From Buchananella sp. 14KM1171 (GTDB taxonomy: Bacteria > Actinomycetota > Actinomycetes > Actinomycetales > Actinomycetaceae), in the NCBI RefSeq assembly GCF_041380365.1, contig NZ_CP159981.1:1674001-1738000 (forward strand): a DNA stretch of 64,000 nucleotides, written 5' to 3'. Positions 27,007 through 35,727 of this stretch are shown one piece after another. The position numbers and the translations under genes are program-made. Each line of letters starts with the position of its first letter. Within the stretch, counting starts at the first letter, position 1. The notes below the pieces were generated by a model. That model was not told the DNA's origin. It did no database searches and was given only the letters and a program-made list of their open reading frames with translations.

Positions 27007-27944
27007 ACGAGATCAAGCAGCTCTGGCTCTCCGTGGGGACCGTGAGCGCCGCCGCCCTGGCCGTGGCCGCCCTGGCCGGCGCCGGGATCCTGGCCTCCCA
27101 GGGGAACGGCGAGCAGGATGCCGCTGCGGCGGGTTCTGTGGCGGATGCGGTGCGGCCCACCGTCCTGCCCACGGGCGTTCCGACGGCGCCCACCACGGTC
27201 CTGCCCACCACGGCCGCCCCGGCCGCGGCGGCCACTTCAGCCGCCACCGGGGCCAGCGCTTCGGTCGCTACTGGCGGCGGCGCGGCTAGCGGGGCGGCGG
27301 GCGGAACGTCGACCACCGAGGCGGCGAGTGCGCAGGCGGGCCCGCAACGGGCGCTGACAGAACTGGTGGACGCCAAGTGGCTGCGTCAGACCGCGCGGGC
27401 CACCGGCGTCCCCGAGCGCGCGCTGGCCGCCTACGCCGGCGCGGCGATCCACCTGGAGCAGACGCAGCCGGCGTGCCGCCTGGGCTGGAACACGCTGGCC
27501 GCGATCGGGCAGGTGGAAAGCGAGCACGGCAGCCTGAACGGTGCCAAGCTCACCGCGAGCGGCGAGGTCAAGCCCGGCATCCGGGGCGTGCAGCTGCGCG
27601 GGCAGGAGGAGGCCGGACAGAGCCTGGCGCGCATCCCCGACACCGACGGCGGCCGCGTGGACGGCGACCCGCAGTGGGACCGTGCTGTGGGCCCCATGCA
27701 GTTCCTGCCCGGCACGTGGGCCAGCTACGCCAGCGACGGCAACGCCGACGGTGTGGCCAGCCCCGACCAGCTGGACGACGCTGCCCTGGCGGCCGCCCGG
27801 TACCTGTGCTCGGCCGGCCGCGACCTCTCCGTGGCGGAGAACTGGATCGCGGCGGTGAAGGCCTACAACGACTCCGCCGAGTACAACAACCGCGTCGCCG
27901 ACGCCGCCCAGCAGCTGGCCGACAAGAGCCCGTCCGGGCGCTGA
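27003..27944 (+). CDS. secreted lytic murein transglycosylase
   Basis: This 313-residue exported enzyme has a signal anchor (about 10-32) and a Thr/Pro/Ala-rich linker of about 80 residues. The catalytic domain resembles MltB-type transglycosylases, with the catalytic Glu expected in GQVESEHG, then AVGPMQFLPGTW and WIAAVKAYN. Such enzymes cut glycan strands without water, forming anhydro-muropeptides. As the last gene of the operon, with a GTGA overlap, it probably opens the wall so that the anchored repeat proteins can be placed. That role is inference. An AACGTCGACC variant of the word falls in its linker (about 27305). Confidence 0.88.
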   Translation: MNEIKQLWLSVGTVSAAALAVAALAGAGILASQGNGEQDAAAAGSVADAVRPTVLPTGVPTAPTTVLPTTAAPAAAATSAATGASASVATGGGAASGAAGGTSTTEAASAQAGPQRALTELVDAKWLRQTARATGVPERALAAYAGAAIHLEQTQPACRLGWNTLAAIGQVESEHGSLNGAKLTASGEVKPGIRGVQLRGQEEAGQSLARIPDTDGGRVDGDPQWDRAVGPMQFLPGTWASYASDGNADGVASPDQLDDAALAAARYLCSAGRDLSVAENWIAAVKAYNDSAEYNNRVADAAQQLADKSPSGR

Positions 27945-27988
27945 GGCCCCCGAACTGGCGCGCGCCTCGGCCCAGCCCTGGATCCAAT

Positions 27989-28098
27989 CTCGACGTTTGG
28001 CGGTGAATCTCGACGTTTGGCGGTGAATCTCGACGTTAGCTTGGTTGCGAACGTCGAGTTGAGTGTTCGAACGTCGAGTTGAGCACTCGAACGTCGAG
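27989..28098. repeat. 20-bp inverted array, AACGTCGAG type, locus 1
   Basis: CTCGACGTT starts at 27989, 28009 and 28029. Its complement AACGTCGAG starts at 28050, 28070 and 28090. The period is exactly 20 bp on both wings, and the spacers differ (TTGGCGGTGAAT, TGAGTGTTCG). It lies between convergent genes in a 342-bp gap. After it, GGACAAGTT-x-CGGCG occurs twice (about 28168 and 28206). Confidence 0.9.
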
Positions 28099-28230
28099 TT
28101 GCGATGCGCGCCGAGACGTCCCCGGCCCCCAATCCCACCGAAACCTGTCAATGCGCGCCGAGCCTTGTCGATAGTGGCCCCTCCAAGGACAAGTTTCGGC
28201 GTCAGTGGACAAGTTCCGGCGCGAGCAAAG

Positions 28231-28269
28231 GCGGGGGGCGGGCTGTTAGGAAAACAGCCCGCCCCCGCC
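28231..28269 (-). terminator. terminator of the subtilase gene
   Basis: GCGGGGGGCGGGCTGTT pairs with AACAGCCCGCCCCCGC around a short loop. It lies 18 bases beyond the minus-strand stop at 28287 and is G/C-rich with only a CCTTTG tail. Confidence 0.7.
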
Positions 28270-28286
28270 GCGGTTTACCGTCTAGC

Positions 28287-31200
28287 TCACGGGCGCGTCA
28301 GCGCCTGCAGCTGGATGGCCACGAGGTTGGAGACGGCCCCGTCACCGCCGGCCACGCGAACCCAGTTGAAGGAACGCGCACCCAGGAAGGTGGACACCCG
28401 GGAGGAGAGCGCCGCCTTCGGGGTCAGCAGCAGGATGCCGCCCCGCTGGGCCATGAGCGCACCACCCGAGAGGGCGTCCGGGTAGCTCTCGCCGCTGGCC
28501 ACCAGCACAGACTTCGCGTTCGGGATGAACTGCTCGGCTGCGCGAACGGCCGTGTCGTAGCGGTCTGCACCCACCACGCGCTTAGTGGCCAGGTCGCCGG
28601 CCGCAGCTGCGGCCGCGCCACCCAGGACCACGACCTCCGGGGCCCCCAAGCGGCGCACCTGAGCCGCCACAGCGGAAGGCATCGACTTGCCGTTGGTCAG
28701 CAGCACCACGCCGTTGCCTGCAGCGGCCACGGGACCACCGGCAAGGGCGTCGGCGAAGTTGGTGCCGTCCACCAGCACAACGCGGCCAACCTTGACGTTG
28801 CGGCCCGCGTAGACGTCCCGGGTGCGGTCGGCCAGCTTCTGGGCCGTCTCGAAGCGGTTGCCTCCCTGCAGGCGCTCCACCGTGAAGCCCATGTCTCGCA
28901 CGGCGCGCTCGGCACCCCGCGAGATCGTGCCGTAGCCACCAACCAACAAGACCTTGACCGCGCCGGCGGCCTTTGCCGCAGTGAGCGCGGCGGTGGTCTT
29001 CGGGTCCAGCGTGCCGGCCGGGGTGAGAATCACCGGGGCCTTCAGCGCAGCCGCCAGCGGAGTGGCCGCCAGGGCGTCGGCGGCGTTGGCGCCGCTAGCC
29101 AGGACCACGGTGTCACCCCAGGTACCCGCAGCAGCGATCTCCATGGAGGTGCCGTAACGGGAGCTACCGGCCAGACGCCCGAACGAGTAAGGCTCGGTCC
29201 CAGGCGGGGTGGGAACGGTCGCCGTGGCGGTCGGCTCGGGCGTTGCCGTCGGCTTGGGCGTCGCGGTAGCGGTGGCGGTCACCGACGGCTTTGCAGACGC
29301 ACTGGCAGACGAGCCGGGCGCCGCGCTCGCGGTGACACTCGCGCTCGCGGAAGCGGAAGCGGAGGCGCTCGGCGGCTGTACGGGCAGCACCGGGAAGGTG
29401 AAGCTCCACTGCTTCTGGGCGGTGGGGGCCAGCACATAGCCGGCCTTTGGCTCCGCCTTGACCACGACGGGCGTGCCGCGCGTGAAGCTCGTGTAGTTAC
29501 CGGAAACCTCCCGGCCGGCGATCTTGTAGACCACGCCCGGCACGTTCGGGATCACCAGCATGTCCCCGTCGGCGGTGGCCGGGTTGGGGTCCACGAACCG
29601 GGGAGCGGTCGGGGTAGCCACCTTCGGCAGCACCGGGAAGGTGAAGCTCCACTCGGCAGGCTTGTCCTTGTCCAGCGCGTAGCCGGGCTTGGCCTCCGCC
29701 TTGACCACGATGGGCGTGCCGCGCGTGAAGCTCGTGTAGTTACCGGTGACCTGGGTGCCGCCAATCTTGTAGATGACACCGTCAACGCTGGGGATCACCA
29801 GCATGTCCCCGTCGGCGGTGGCCGGGTTGGGGTCAACGAACCTGGGCGGCTCGGGCGCCACCTCGAGGGCAACGGGCGCGTAGGTGTAGCGCCAGGTGGT
29901 GACGCTGCCGGGGGTGAACACGAAGCCGCCCTTGGGCACTGCGGTCACCACGGTCTCCTCGCCGCGCTTGACGTTGTAGACGTCGCCGGAAACCTCTTGG
30001 CCGTCTACCAGGTAGACCACGCCGGGGACGATCGGGATGACGATCTTGTCACCCTCCGCAGTGGTCTTGTCCGGGTCAACGAAGGTGGGGGCGACCGGCG
30101 TGGCGACGTCGGCCGGGACCAGGTAGACGTGGCTCCACTCGGAGGGGGAGTTGGCGGTGAACGCGTAGCCGTGCGCCGGCTCGGCGGTCACCACCACAAC
30201 CTCGCCACGAGTGAAGGCCGTGTAGTCACCGGTGACGATCTGGTCGTTGATCCGGTAGACCACGCCGGTCACGTTCGGGATCACGATCTTGTCGCCCTCG
30301 GCCGTGTTCGGGTCCGGGTCAACGAACTCGGGAGCCAACGGCGTGACCATCGTCGGGTTTTCCACCGTGGGAATGTGACGGGTGATCTGCGTGGACTGGA
30401 TCCGGCTGGTGGCCAGGTTGCGGGTGAAGAACGTGGAGAGCCGGATGTTCGTGATCGGGCCGGCCGCACGGATGGGCAGCGCGGAGAGCCCGTCCACCGG
30501 GACGGCGTAGTTACCGGCGCGCGTGATCTCGGGGGCCAGAATGCGGGCGTGGTCTGGGGCGAACGCCAGGTTGTTGTTGATCACCGGCGGCATGCCGTTG
30601 GAGCCGGCGTCGGGAACCCACTGGGAGCCGAGCCCGGTCAGGCCCGCCACGGAGAAGCCGAAGGCCACCTGGCGGTTGTTGATCTGCTCAGCGGTGTATC
30701 CAAGGGCACGCAGCGGCACCTCGATGCCGACCACGTTGCTGTCGAACACCGGCATGTCGCTGTCCTGGGGCAGACCGAACAGCTCGGTGGTGGCCACCGG
30801 GTGCAGGGTCGCCTTGGGGTCGGCCTGGCGGGTGGCGTCGTCCTGCGTCTTGTTGTGGATGAACGTCTTGGTGTGCTTGTCGCCGCCCATCTTGACCACC
30901 GCGTGGTAGATGTCGCCGTTGTCGGCGGCGTCGGTGCGGTCGATCTTGACGTGGAAGCGGCCGAAGTCGGTGCCCAGGCGGTCCCACGGGTTGGAGGTCT
31001 CGACTGAGATCAGCACGGAGGCGTTGTCGGGCTGGCCGGCCGCGATCATGTCGTCGAGGTTGGTGGCGATACCGACGCGCACAATGTCCATTGCCGCCTG
31101 GGAGGAGTTGGCGAAGGCGGGCTGGACGGGGCGCTCCACCAGCAGGCGCGTGGTGATGGCGAAGTTCTCGAACTTGCCCTTACCACTGCCGGTGGAGATC

Positions 31201-33347
31201 GAGTCACCGGTCAGAGCGGCCTGCATGGTCACCGGGCTGGAGGCGCCGGCGTTCTCGAAGGGCAGCATCACCTTCTTGGCGACGGTGACGTCGCTGGCGG
31301 GGCGGGGGGCTACGTGGACGGGCAGGCGCAGGTTCTGCGCGCCGGTGCCCACCAGCCAGCCGGCCTCCTGGGTGACGTAGTCAAGCTTGTCTTCCTCGGT
31401 GCCATCGCCCAGGCGCTGCATGACGCTGGGGTCGGTCACCTCCACCTTGACGCTGACGGTGACGCTGCCGTCGGAACCCCCCGCTACCGGGGCGGGCACG
31501 GTGACCTGGGCGGGCTCGACGGTGACGTTCACGCCCGCCATGTCAACGGCTGGCCGGTAGCTGAGGTCCAGCTCCTGGGCCTCGTTGGTGAGGTTTTGCA
31601 GCACGACTTCCTTGGTCTTGCTCCAGCCGGCGGCGGGAACGTCCACGATGCCGAAGGTGAGCGAGACCAGGTCGGTGTTGTCGCGGGAGGTGGCTATGAC
31701 CTTGGACTTGGTGGCGGCGTCGATGTTCACCAGGCCCGCACCACCGCGGATCGGGCTGGCGGGGTTGCCCACCCCGTCCTTGATCTCGACGGCGGAGTTC
31801 ATCAGGGCGGCCTTGAGGCGCTTGGGCTCCCAGGTGGGCTGCGCGGCGGCCAGCACGGCGGCGGCGCCAGCAACGACGGGCGCGGCCATGGAGGTACCGG
31901 TCTGGGCCACGGAGCCGTCGCCGGTGCCGACGGCGGCGGAGGTGATGCCGGCGCCCGGGGCGGCCACGTCGGGCTTGATGATGCCGTGGCTGCCGTGCTT
32001 ACCGCGGGAAGTGAAGAAGGTGACGCGCATATCGCGCTTGGCGCGGGCCTCTTCCCAGTCGGTGTTGCCCTGCAGCTGGGGCCAGTCGCCGTTGTCGTAG
32101 CGGGTGGCGCCGACGGTCAGGGTGTAGGGCGAGCCGGCCGGGAAGCCGCCGATGTCGGCGTGGTTGCCGTCGTTGCCGGCGGAGACCACCACCAGGGCGC
32201 CGCGCTCGGTGAGCTGACGAACCTGGACGCGCCCGATGTCGTCGTGCGGGGCCCACGGGGAGCCCAGGGACATGTTGACCACGTCGGGGAAGGTGCCTTC
32301 GGTGGCGCGCTCGGGGGCGAGCAGCCAGTCGAGGGCGGGCTCGGAGTAGCCACCGCCGGAGCAGCCGAAGATGCGCAGGGACAGCAGGCGCGCCTTGGGG
32401 GCCATGCCCGGCGGGGTCTTCATCTTGGCGAGCTGGTCCGGGGTGAGGGTGGCGTAGTCGCCGGTGAAGGTGGAGCCGTCGGCGTTCACGCCGCGTCCGG
32501 CGATGGTGGCGGCCACGTGGGTGCCGTGACCACCGGAGGGGTGGGCGGCGTTCGGACAGACCACGGCCGGGGCCGCGTCGAGCGGGTTGTTGTCGTGGTG
32601 GTTCTGGCCGCTGATGGGGGCGCCGTCGCCGGCGAAGTCGCGGCCGCCGATTACCACGGCGGAGGGGTAGTCGGCGGAGTCGGCGTTGTTCTTGCGGGCC
32701 TGGTCGGTCCGGTATTGCTCGTAGTTGCCGTCGCCGCCGAAGGTCTTGTGGGTGTAGTCGATGCCGGAGTCCACGACCGCTACCAGGGCGCCCTCGCCGA
32801 GCTTGCCGGCGGTCCAGGCCAGGTCGGCGTGGGTGGAGGCCGTGGTGGCGCCGTTCATCGGGTAGACCTTGCGGATGGGCTCGATGCCGGCCACCTGCGG
32901 GTGGTTTGCCAGGGCGGCGAGCTGCTCGCCGGTGGCGTCCAGGGCCACGCCGGGCACGGAGTTGGTGAGCTGGAATACTTCCTCGGCTTCGGGGACCAGC
33001 TCGGTGATCTGGTCGATCTTCGCCTCGATTTCGTCGCGGGTGTCTTGCGCGACTTGCTCAATTACTCGCTCTGCCTCCTCGCCCTCCAGGCCGTGCGCGG
33101 CGGCGAAGGCGCGGGTAGCGGTGTTTTCGGTGCGGAGCCTGACGAAGTAGGTGCCTGGCTCCTGGGAGGTGTAGTCGATGAAGTCTTCCGCGGTGTTGTA
33201 GTCCGCGTCCGTGCCGTCCTCAGCGACTGCTGGGGGAGTGGGGTTTTCGTACGGTGTGGCGACCGCTGGTTGGGCGCCTAGCGCCACCAGGGCGCTACCG
33301 GCAAGGGCAGCAACCAAGGCGTTCCAGCGTGAGCGGGCCTTTGTCAT
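28287..33347 (-). CDS. cell-wall-bound subtilisin-like serine protease
   Basis: This is a 1,686-residue secreted S8 peptidase. A signal peptide (1-30) is followed by an I9-like propeptide region (to about 165). The catalytic triad is Asp193 (VVDSGID), His274 (GGHGTHVA) and Ser486 (GTSMAAP), with the oxyanion Asn392 (SAGNDG). Several hundred residues of mixed beta-rich sequence follow, then four repeats of about 77 residues starting FVDPDP/FVDPNP (about 1000-1320). A Ser/Ala/Thr spacer comes next, and finally three CWB2 wall-binding repeats (about 1385-1686). The layout predicts a protease displayed on the wall. Target proteins are unknown. AAGGAA precedes the ATG. Confidence 0.95.
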   Translation of the reverse strand: MTKARSRWNALVAALAGSALVALGAQPAVATPYENPTPPAVAEDGTDADYNTAEDFIDYTSQEPGTYFVRLRTENTATRAFAAAHGLEGEEAERVIEQVAQDTRDEIEAKIDQITELVPEAEEVFQLTNSVPGVALDATGEQLAALANHPQVAGIEPIRKVYPMNGATTASTHADLAWTAGKLGEGALVAVVDSGIDYTHKTFGGDGNYEQYRTDQARKNNADSADYPSAVVIGGRDFAGDGAPISGQNHHDNNPLDAAPAVVCPNAAHPSGGHGTHVAATIAGRGVNADGSTFTGDYATLTPDQLAKMKTPPGMAPKARLLSLRIFGCSGGGYSEPALDWLLAPERATEGTFPDVVNMSLGSPWAPHDDIGRVQVRQLTERGALVVVSAGNDGNHADIGGFPAGSPYTLTVGATRYDNGDWPQLQGNTDWEEARAKRDMRVTFFTSRGKHGSHGIIKPDVAAPGAGITSAAVGTGDGSVAQTGTSMAAPVVAGAAAVLAAAQPTWEPKRLKAALMNSAVEIKDGVGNPASPIRGGAGLVNIDAATKSKVIATSRDNTDLVSLTFGIVDVPAAGWSKTKEVVLQNLTNEAQELDLSYRPAVDMAGVNVTVEPAQVTVPAPVAGGSDGSVTVSVKVEVTDPSVMQRLGDGTEEDKLDYVTQEAGWLVGTGAQNLRLPVHVAPRPASDVTVAKKVMLPFENAGASSPVTMQAALTGDSISTGSGKGKFENFAITTRLLVERPVQPAFANSSQAAMDIVRVGIATNLDDMIAAGQPDNASVLISVETSNPWDRLGTDFGRFHVKIDRTDAADNGDIYHAVVKMGGDKHTKTFIHNKTQDDATRQADPKATLHPVATTELFGLPQDSDMPVFDSNVVGIEVPLRALGYTAEQINNRQVAFGFSVAGLTGLGSQWVPDAGSNGMPPVINNNLAFAPDHARILAPEITRAGNYAVPVDGLSALPIRAAGPITNIRLSTFFTRNLATSRIQSTQITRHIPTVENPTMVTPLAPEFVDPDPNTAEGDKIVIPNVTGVVYRINDQIVTGDYTAFTRGEVVVVTAEPAHGYAFTANSPSEWSHVYLVPADVATPVAPTFVDPDKTTAEGDKIVIPIVPGVVYLVDGQEVSGDVYNVKRGEETVVTAVPKGGFVFTPGSVTTWRYTYAPVALEVAPEPPRFVDPNPATADGDMLVIPSVDGVIYKIGGTQVTGNYTSFTRGTPIVVKAEAKPGYALDKDKPAEWSFTFPVLPKVATPTAPRFVDPNPATADGDMLVIPNVPGVVYKIAGREVSGNYTSFTRGTPVVVKAEPKAGYVLAPTAQKQWSFTFPVLPVQPPSASASASASASVTASAAPGSSASASAKPSVTATATATPKPTATPEPTATATVPTPPGTEPYSFGRLAGSSRYGTSMEIAAAGTWGDTVVLASGANAADALAATPLAAALKAPVILTPAGTLDPKTTAALTAAKAAGAVKVLLVGGYGTISRGAERAVRDMGFTVERLQGGNRFETAQKLADRTRDVYAGRNVKVGRVVLVDGTNFADALAGGPVAAAGNGVVLLTNGKSMPSAVAAQVRRLGAPEVVVLGGAAAAAAGDLATKRVVGADRYDTAVRAAEQFIPNAKSVLVASGESYPDALSGGALMAQRGGILLLTPKAALSSRVSTFLGARSFNWVRVAGGDGAVSNLVAIQLQALTRP
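29385..30345. repeat. four tandem repeats of about 230-250 bp inside the subtilase gene
   Basis: Units encode a ~77-residue beta-type domain. The two copies nearest the C terminus share long identical DNA stretches (for example around 29559 and 29800, the phrase ATCACCAGCATGTCCCCGTC). The two distal copies are more diverged. This fits recent duplication at the wall-proximal end. Confidence 0.8.
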
Positions 33348-33507
33348 GGTGTTTCCTTATCGATTTAAAGGATCTTCCGGCATTCGCCTCCCTAGCTCCG
33401 GTGCTGGGAAGTTGTCTGAAGAATTGTCCTTTACACAGGGAGAAGTTCCCACATGCGGCGGGACGCAATAGTGTGATATTGGCGGCGTTTATAGGTGGGG
33501 CGCCTGG
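33348..33507. other. upstream region of the subtilase gene
   Basis: This is an A/T-richer leader with GGGAGAAGTTCCC near 33440 as a short dyad. No gene is seen. A promoter on the minus strand is expected here, but I cannot assign boxes with confidence. Confidence 0.4.
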
Positions 33508-33612
33508 GGTACGACGTTCCGCCCGGTTGCCTTGATCGGTGCGGCCGGTGGGCGGCGTCGGCCAACGTGGGTACGACGTTCCGCCCGGCCGCCTTGATCG
33601 ATGCGGCCGGTG
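33508..33612. repeat. 62-bp tandem duplication carrying a GACGTT word variant
   Basis: GGTACGACGTTCCGCCCGG followed by a CCTTGATCG-x-TGCGGCCGG phrase occurs at about 33508 and again at about 33570. It lies between the subtilase start and the 3' end of the TetR gene. Confidence 0.8.
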
Positions 33613-33638
33613 CCGTTAGGGGCCGGTGGGGCCTTTTC

Positions 33639-34268
33639 CTACTGCTCGGCGGAAATGGTCAGCAGGCGCGGGTGCGGGTCAAGTCCCCGAAGGCCGTTCC
33701 ACACCAGGTTGACCAGGTGGGTGGCAACCTCGTCCTTGGTGCGGGAGTCGTCCTCGAGCCAGTACTGGCCGGTAAGGCCGTAGAGGCCAACCAGCATCTG
33801 GGCGTAGAGCGGGGCGACGTCGGTGGGGAAGTTGCGGCGGGCGAAGGCCTCGGCCAGCAGGTCCTCCACGGCGCCGGCCACCTCGCCCATCACGGAGGAG
33901 GAACTGGAGGTGAAGGCCGTCGGGGAATCGCGCACCAGGATGCGAAAACCGTCGGTGGATTCCTCGATGTAGGTCATCAGCGTGTAGACGGTGCGCTCCA
34001 CCATCTCCCGCAGGTTGCCGCCCGCCGCCAGGGAATCGCGGATCGCGGAGGTGAACGCCTGCACCTCGCGGTCCACCACCACCGCGTAGAGGCCCTCCTT
34101 GCCGCCAAAGTGCTCGTAAATGACCGGCTTGGAAACCCCGGCGCGCGCGGCGATCTCCTCGACGCTGGCGGCCTCGTAGCCCTTCTCGGCGATCACTTCA
34201 CGGCCAACAGCTAGCAGCTGCTCGCGGCGCTGTACCCCGCTCATGCGGGTGCGGCGGGTAGGTTCCAT
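33639..34268 (-). CDS. TetR-family transcriptional regulator
   Basis: This 209-residue protein has an N-terminal helix-turn-helix of the TetR type (EEIAARAGVSKPVIYEHFGGKEGLY, about 38-62). A C-terminal all-helical ligand and dimer domain follows. Target and ligand are unknown. Neighbouring tRNA-Gln and prs resemble the place of the Rv1019-like TetR gene near prs and glmU in mycobacteria, so it may be the ortholog. GGAGAC sits just before ATG 34268. An extended start at 34304 is less likely. Confidence 0.92.
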   Translation of the reverse strand: MEPTRRTRMSGVQRREQLLAVGREVIAEKGYEAASVEEIAARAGVSKPVIYEHFGGKEGLYAVVVDREVQAFTSAIRDSLAAGGNLREMVERTVYTLMTYIEESTDGFRILVRDSPTAFTSSSSSVMGEVAGAVEDLLAEAFARRNFPTDVAPLYAQMLVGLYGLTGQYWLEDDSRTKDEVATHLVNLVWNGLRGLDPHPRLLTISAEQ

Positions 34269-34351
34269 GTCTCCATTTTGCCCGGAAGATGGCACAATGT
34301 TCACTGCCCGTTTCCGGCCGGTGGAGTGTCAGTTGTGGCCGAGCGGGCAAG

Positions 34352-34423
34352 TCCGCCCTGGTGTAATGGCAGCACGCAGGTTTTTGGTGCCTTGCGGTTT
34401 GGGTTCGAATCCTAAGGGCGGAG
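34352..34423 (+). tRNA. tRNA-Gln (TTG anticodon)
   Basis: Acceptor TCCGCCC pairs with GGGCGGA. The D arm is GTGTAATGGCAGCAC, the anticodon loop TTTTGGT contains TTG, and the T arm is TTGGGTTCGAATCCTAA. The discriminator is G and CCA is not encoded. The anticodon stem as drawn has a C-T mismatch at its outer pair and a T-G pair next to the loop, so a weaker stem than usual is expected. Confidence 0.85.
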
Positions 34424-34636
34424 CGGATTGCGGCGCCTCAGCGCCGGTTAGGGCGGGGAGTCGCGCGGCGGCCCCCGCCCCTTTCCGTTCCGGGCCCGCA
34501 GATGTCGCCGCTACCACAAGATGGGGCGGACCTGAGGCGTACAACCACTGCCTGTGGACGGCTAGAATGGCCCAGTACCTCAATCCGCCGCCGCAGCCAC
34601 CGACGGTTCGGCGCGCCCACCGTGGAAGGCTAGGGA

Positions 34637-35617
34637 ATGACCGGGATCATCACCTCCGGAGAAAAGCGACTGGTACTAGTTACGGGACGGGCACACCCCG
34701 AGCTCGCGCAGGCGGTGGCAGACGAGCTGGGCATTGAGATCCTGCCCACCACCAGCTACGACTTTGCCAACGGTGAGATTTACGTCCGCTTCAACGAGTC
34801 TGTGCGCGGCTGCGACGTCTTTGTGCTGCAGTCCCACACCACCCCGATCAACCAGTGGGTGATGGAGCAGCTGATCATGGTGGACGCCCTCAAGCGCGCC
34901 TCCGCCAAGCGCATCACCGTTGTGATGCCGTTCTACCCGTATGCGCGCCAGGACAAGAAGCACCAGGGCCGCGAGCCCATCTCCGCTCGCCTGATGGCCG
35001 ACCTGTTTAAGACCGCCGGCGCCGAGCGCCTGATGAGCGTGGACCTGCACGCCTCCCAGGCGCAGGGCTTCTTCGACGGCCCGGTGGACCACCTGTGGGC
35101 CATGCCCGTGCTGACCGAGTACGTGCGCTCCCGCGTGGACACCTCCAACATCACGGTGGTCTCCCCGGACGCCGGCCGCATCCGCGTGGCCGAGCAGTGG
35201 GCGGCCCGCCTGGGCGGTGGCCCGCTGGCGTTCGTGCACAAGACCCGCGACACCACGCGCCCGAACCAGGCAGTCTCTAACCGCGTGGTGGGTGACGTGG
35301 AGGGCCGTACCTGCGTGCTGGTGGACGACCTGATCGACACCGGCGGCACGATCGCCGGCGCGGTGCGCGTGCTGAAGGACGCCGGCGCCGCCGACGTTCT
35401 GATCGCCGCCACCCACGGCGTGCTGAGCGACCCGGCCTGCCAGCGCCTGGCCGAGTCCGGCGCGCGCGAGGTCATCATCACCGACACCCTGCCGCTGCCG
35501 GCGGAGAAGCGCTTCCCGGGCCTGACCGTGCTCTCGATCGCCCCGCTGCTGGCCCGCGCCATCCGCGAGGTGTTCGACGACGGCTCCGTGGCCTCGCTGT
35601 TCGACGACACGCACTGA
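34637..35617 (+). CDS. prs: ribose-phosphate pyrophosphokinase
   Basis: Prs makes PRPP from ribose 5-phosphate and ATP, feeding purine, pyrimidine, His and Trp synthesis. The 326-residue protein keeps the N-terminal loop around FANGEIYVRFNESVRG, the ATP-binding YARQDKKHQGREPI, the histidine in SVDLHASQAQGFF and the PRPP loop VLVDDLIDTGGTI. GGAAGG lies upstream of ATG 34637. The usual partner glmU is not next to it. Confidence 0.97.
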   Translation: MTGIITSGEKRLVLVTGRAHPELAQAVADELGIEILPTTSYDFANGEIYVRFNESVRGCDVFVLQSHTTPINQWVMEQLIMVDALKRASAKRITVVMPFYPYARQDKKHQGREPISARLMADLFKTAGAERLMSVDLHASQAQGFFDGPVDHLWAMPVLTEYVRSRVDTSNITVVSPDAGRIRVAEQWAARLGGGPLAFVHKTRDTTRPNQAVSNRVVGDVEGRTCVLVDDLIDTGGTIAGAVRVLKDAGAADVLIAATHGVLSDPACQRLAESGAREVIITDTLPLPAEKRFPGLTVLSIAPLLARAIREVFDDGSVASLFDDTH

Positions 35618-35669
35618 GCCCCCTAGTGCCCAACCGGGCTGCGCCGCGTGCGGCGCGGTGAGCGAGGGG

Positions 35670-35715
35670 AAAGAGCGGGTGGCCCCTGGGAAATCCCAGG
35701 GGCCACCCGCTCTTT
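35670..35715. terminator. bidirectional rho-independent terminator
   Basis: A 22-bp perfect stem (AAAGAGCGGGTGGCCCCTGG with its complement) has a tiny loop and is flanked by A and T runs. It separates convergent prs and the aminotransferase. Confidence 0.95.
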
Positions 35716-35727
35716 GGCGTACCGGGA

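Noticed and set aside
27989-28098. CRISPR array
   Set aside because: The unit is only 20 bp including the spacer, orientation switches in the middle, and no cas gene is present.
28104-31007. A 967-residue plus-strand frame opposite the subtilase
   Set aside because: Gly/Arg/His-rich shadow of a strongly supported coding sequence, with no recognisable domains.
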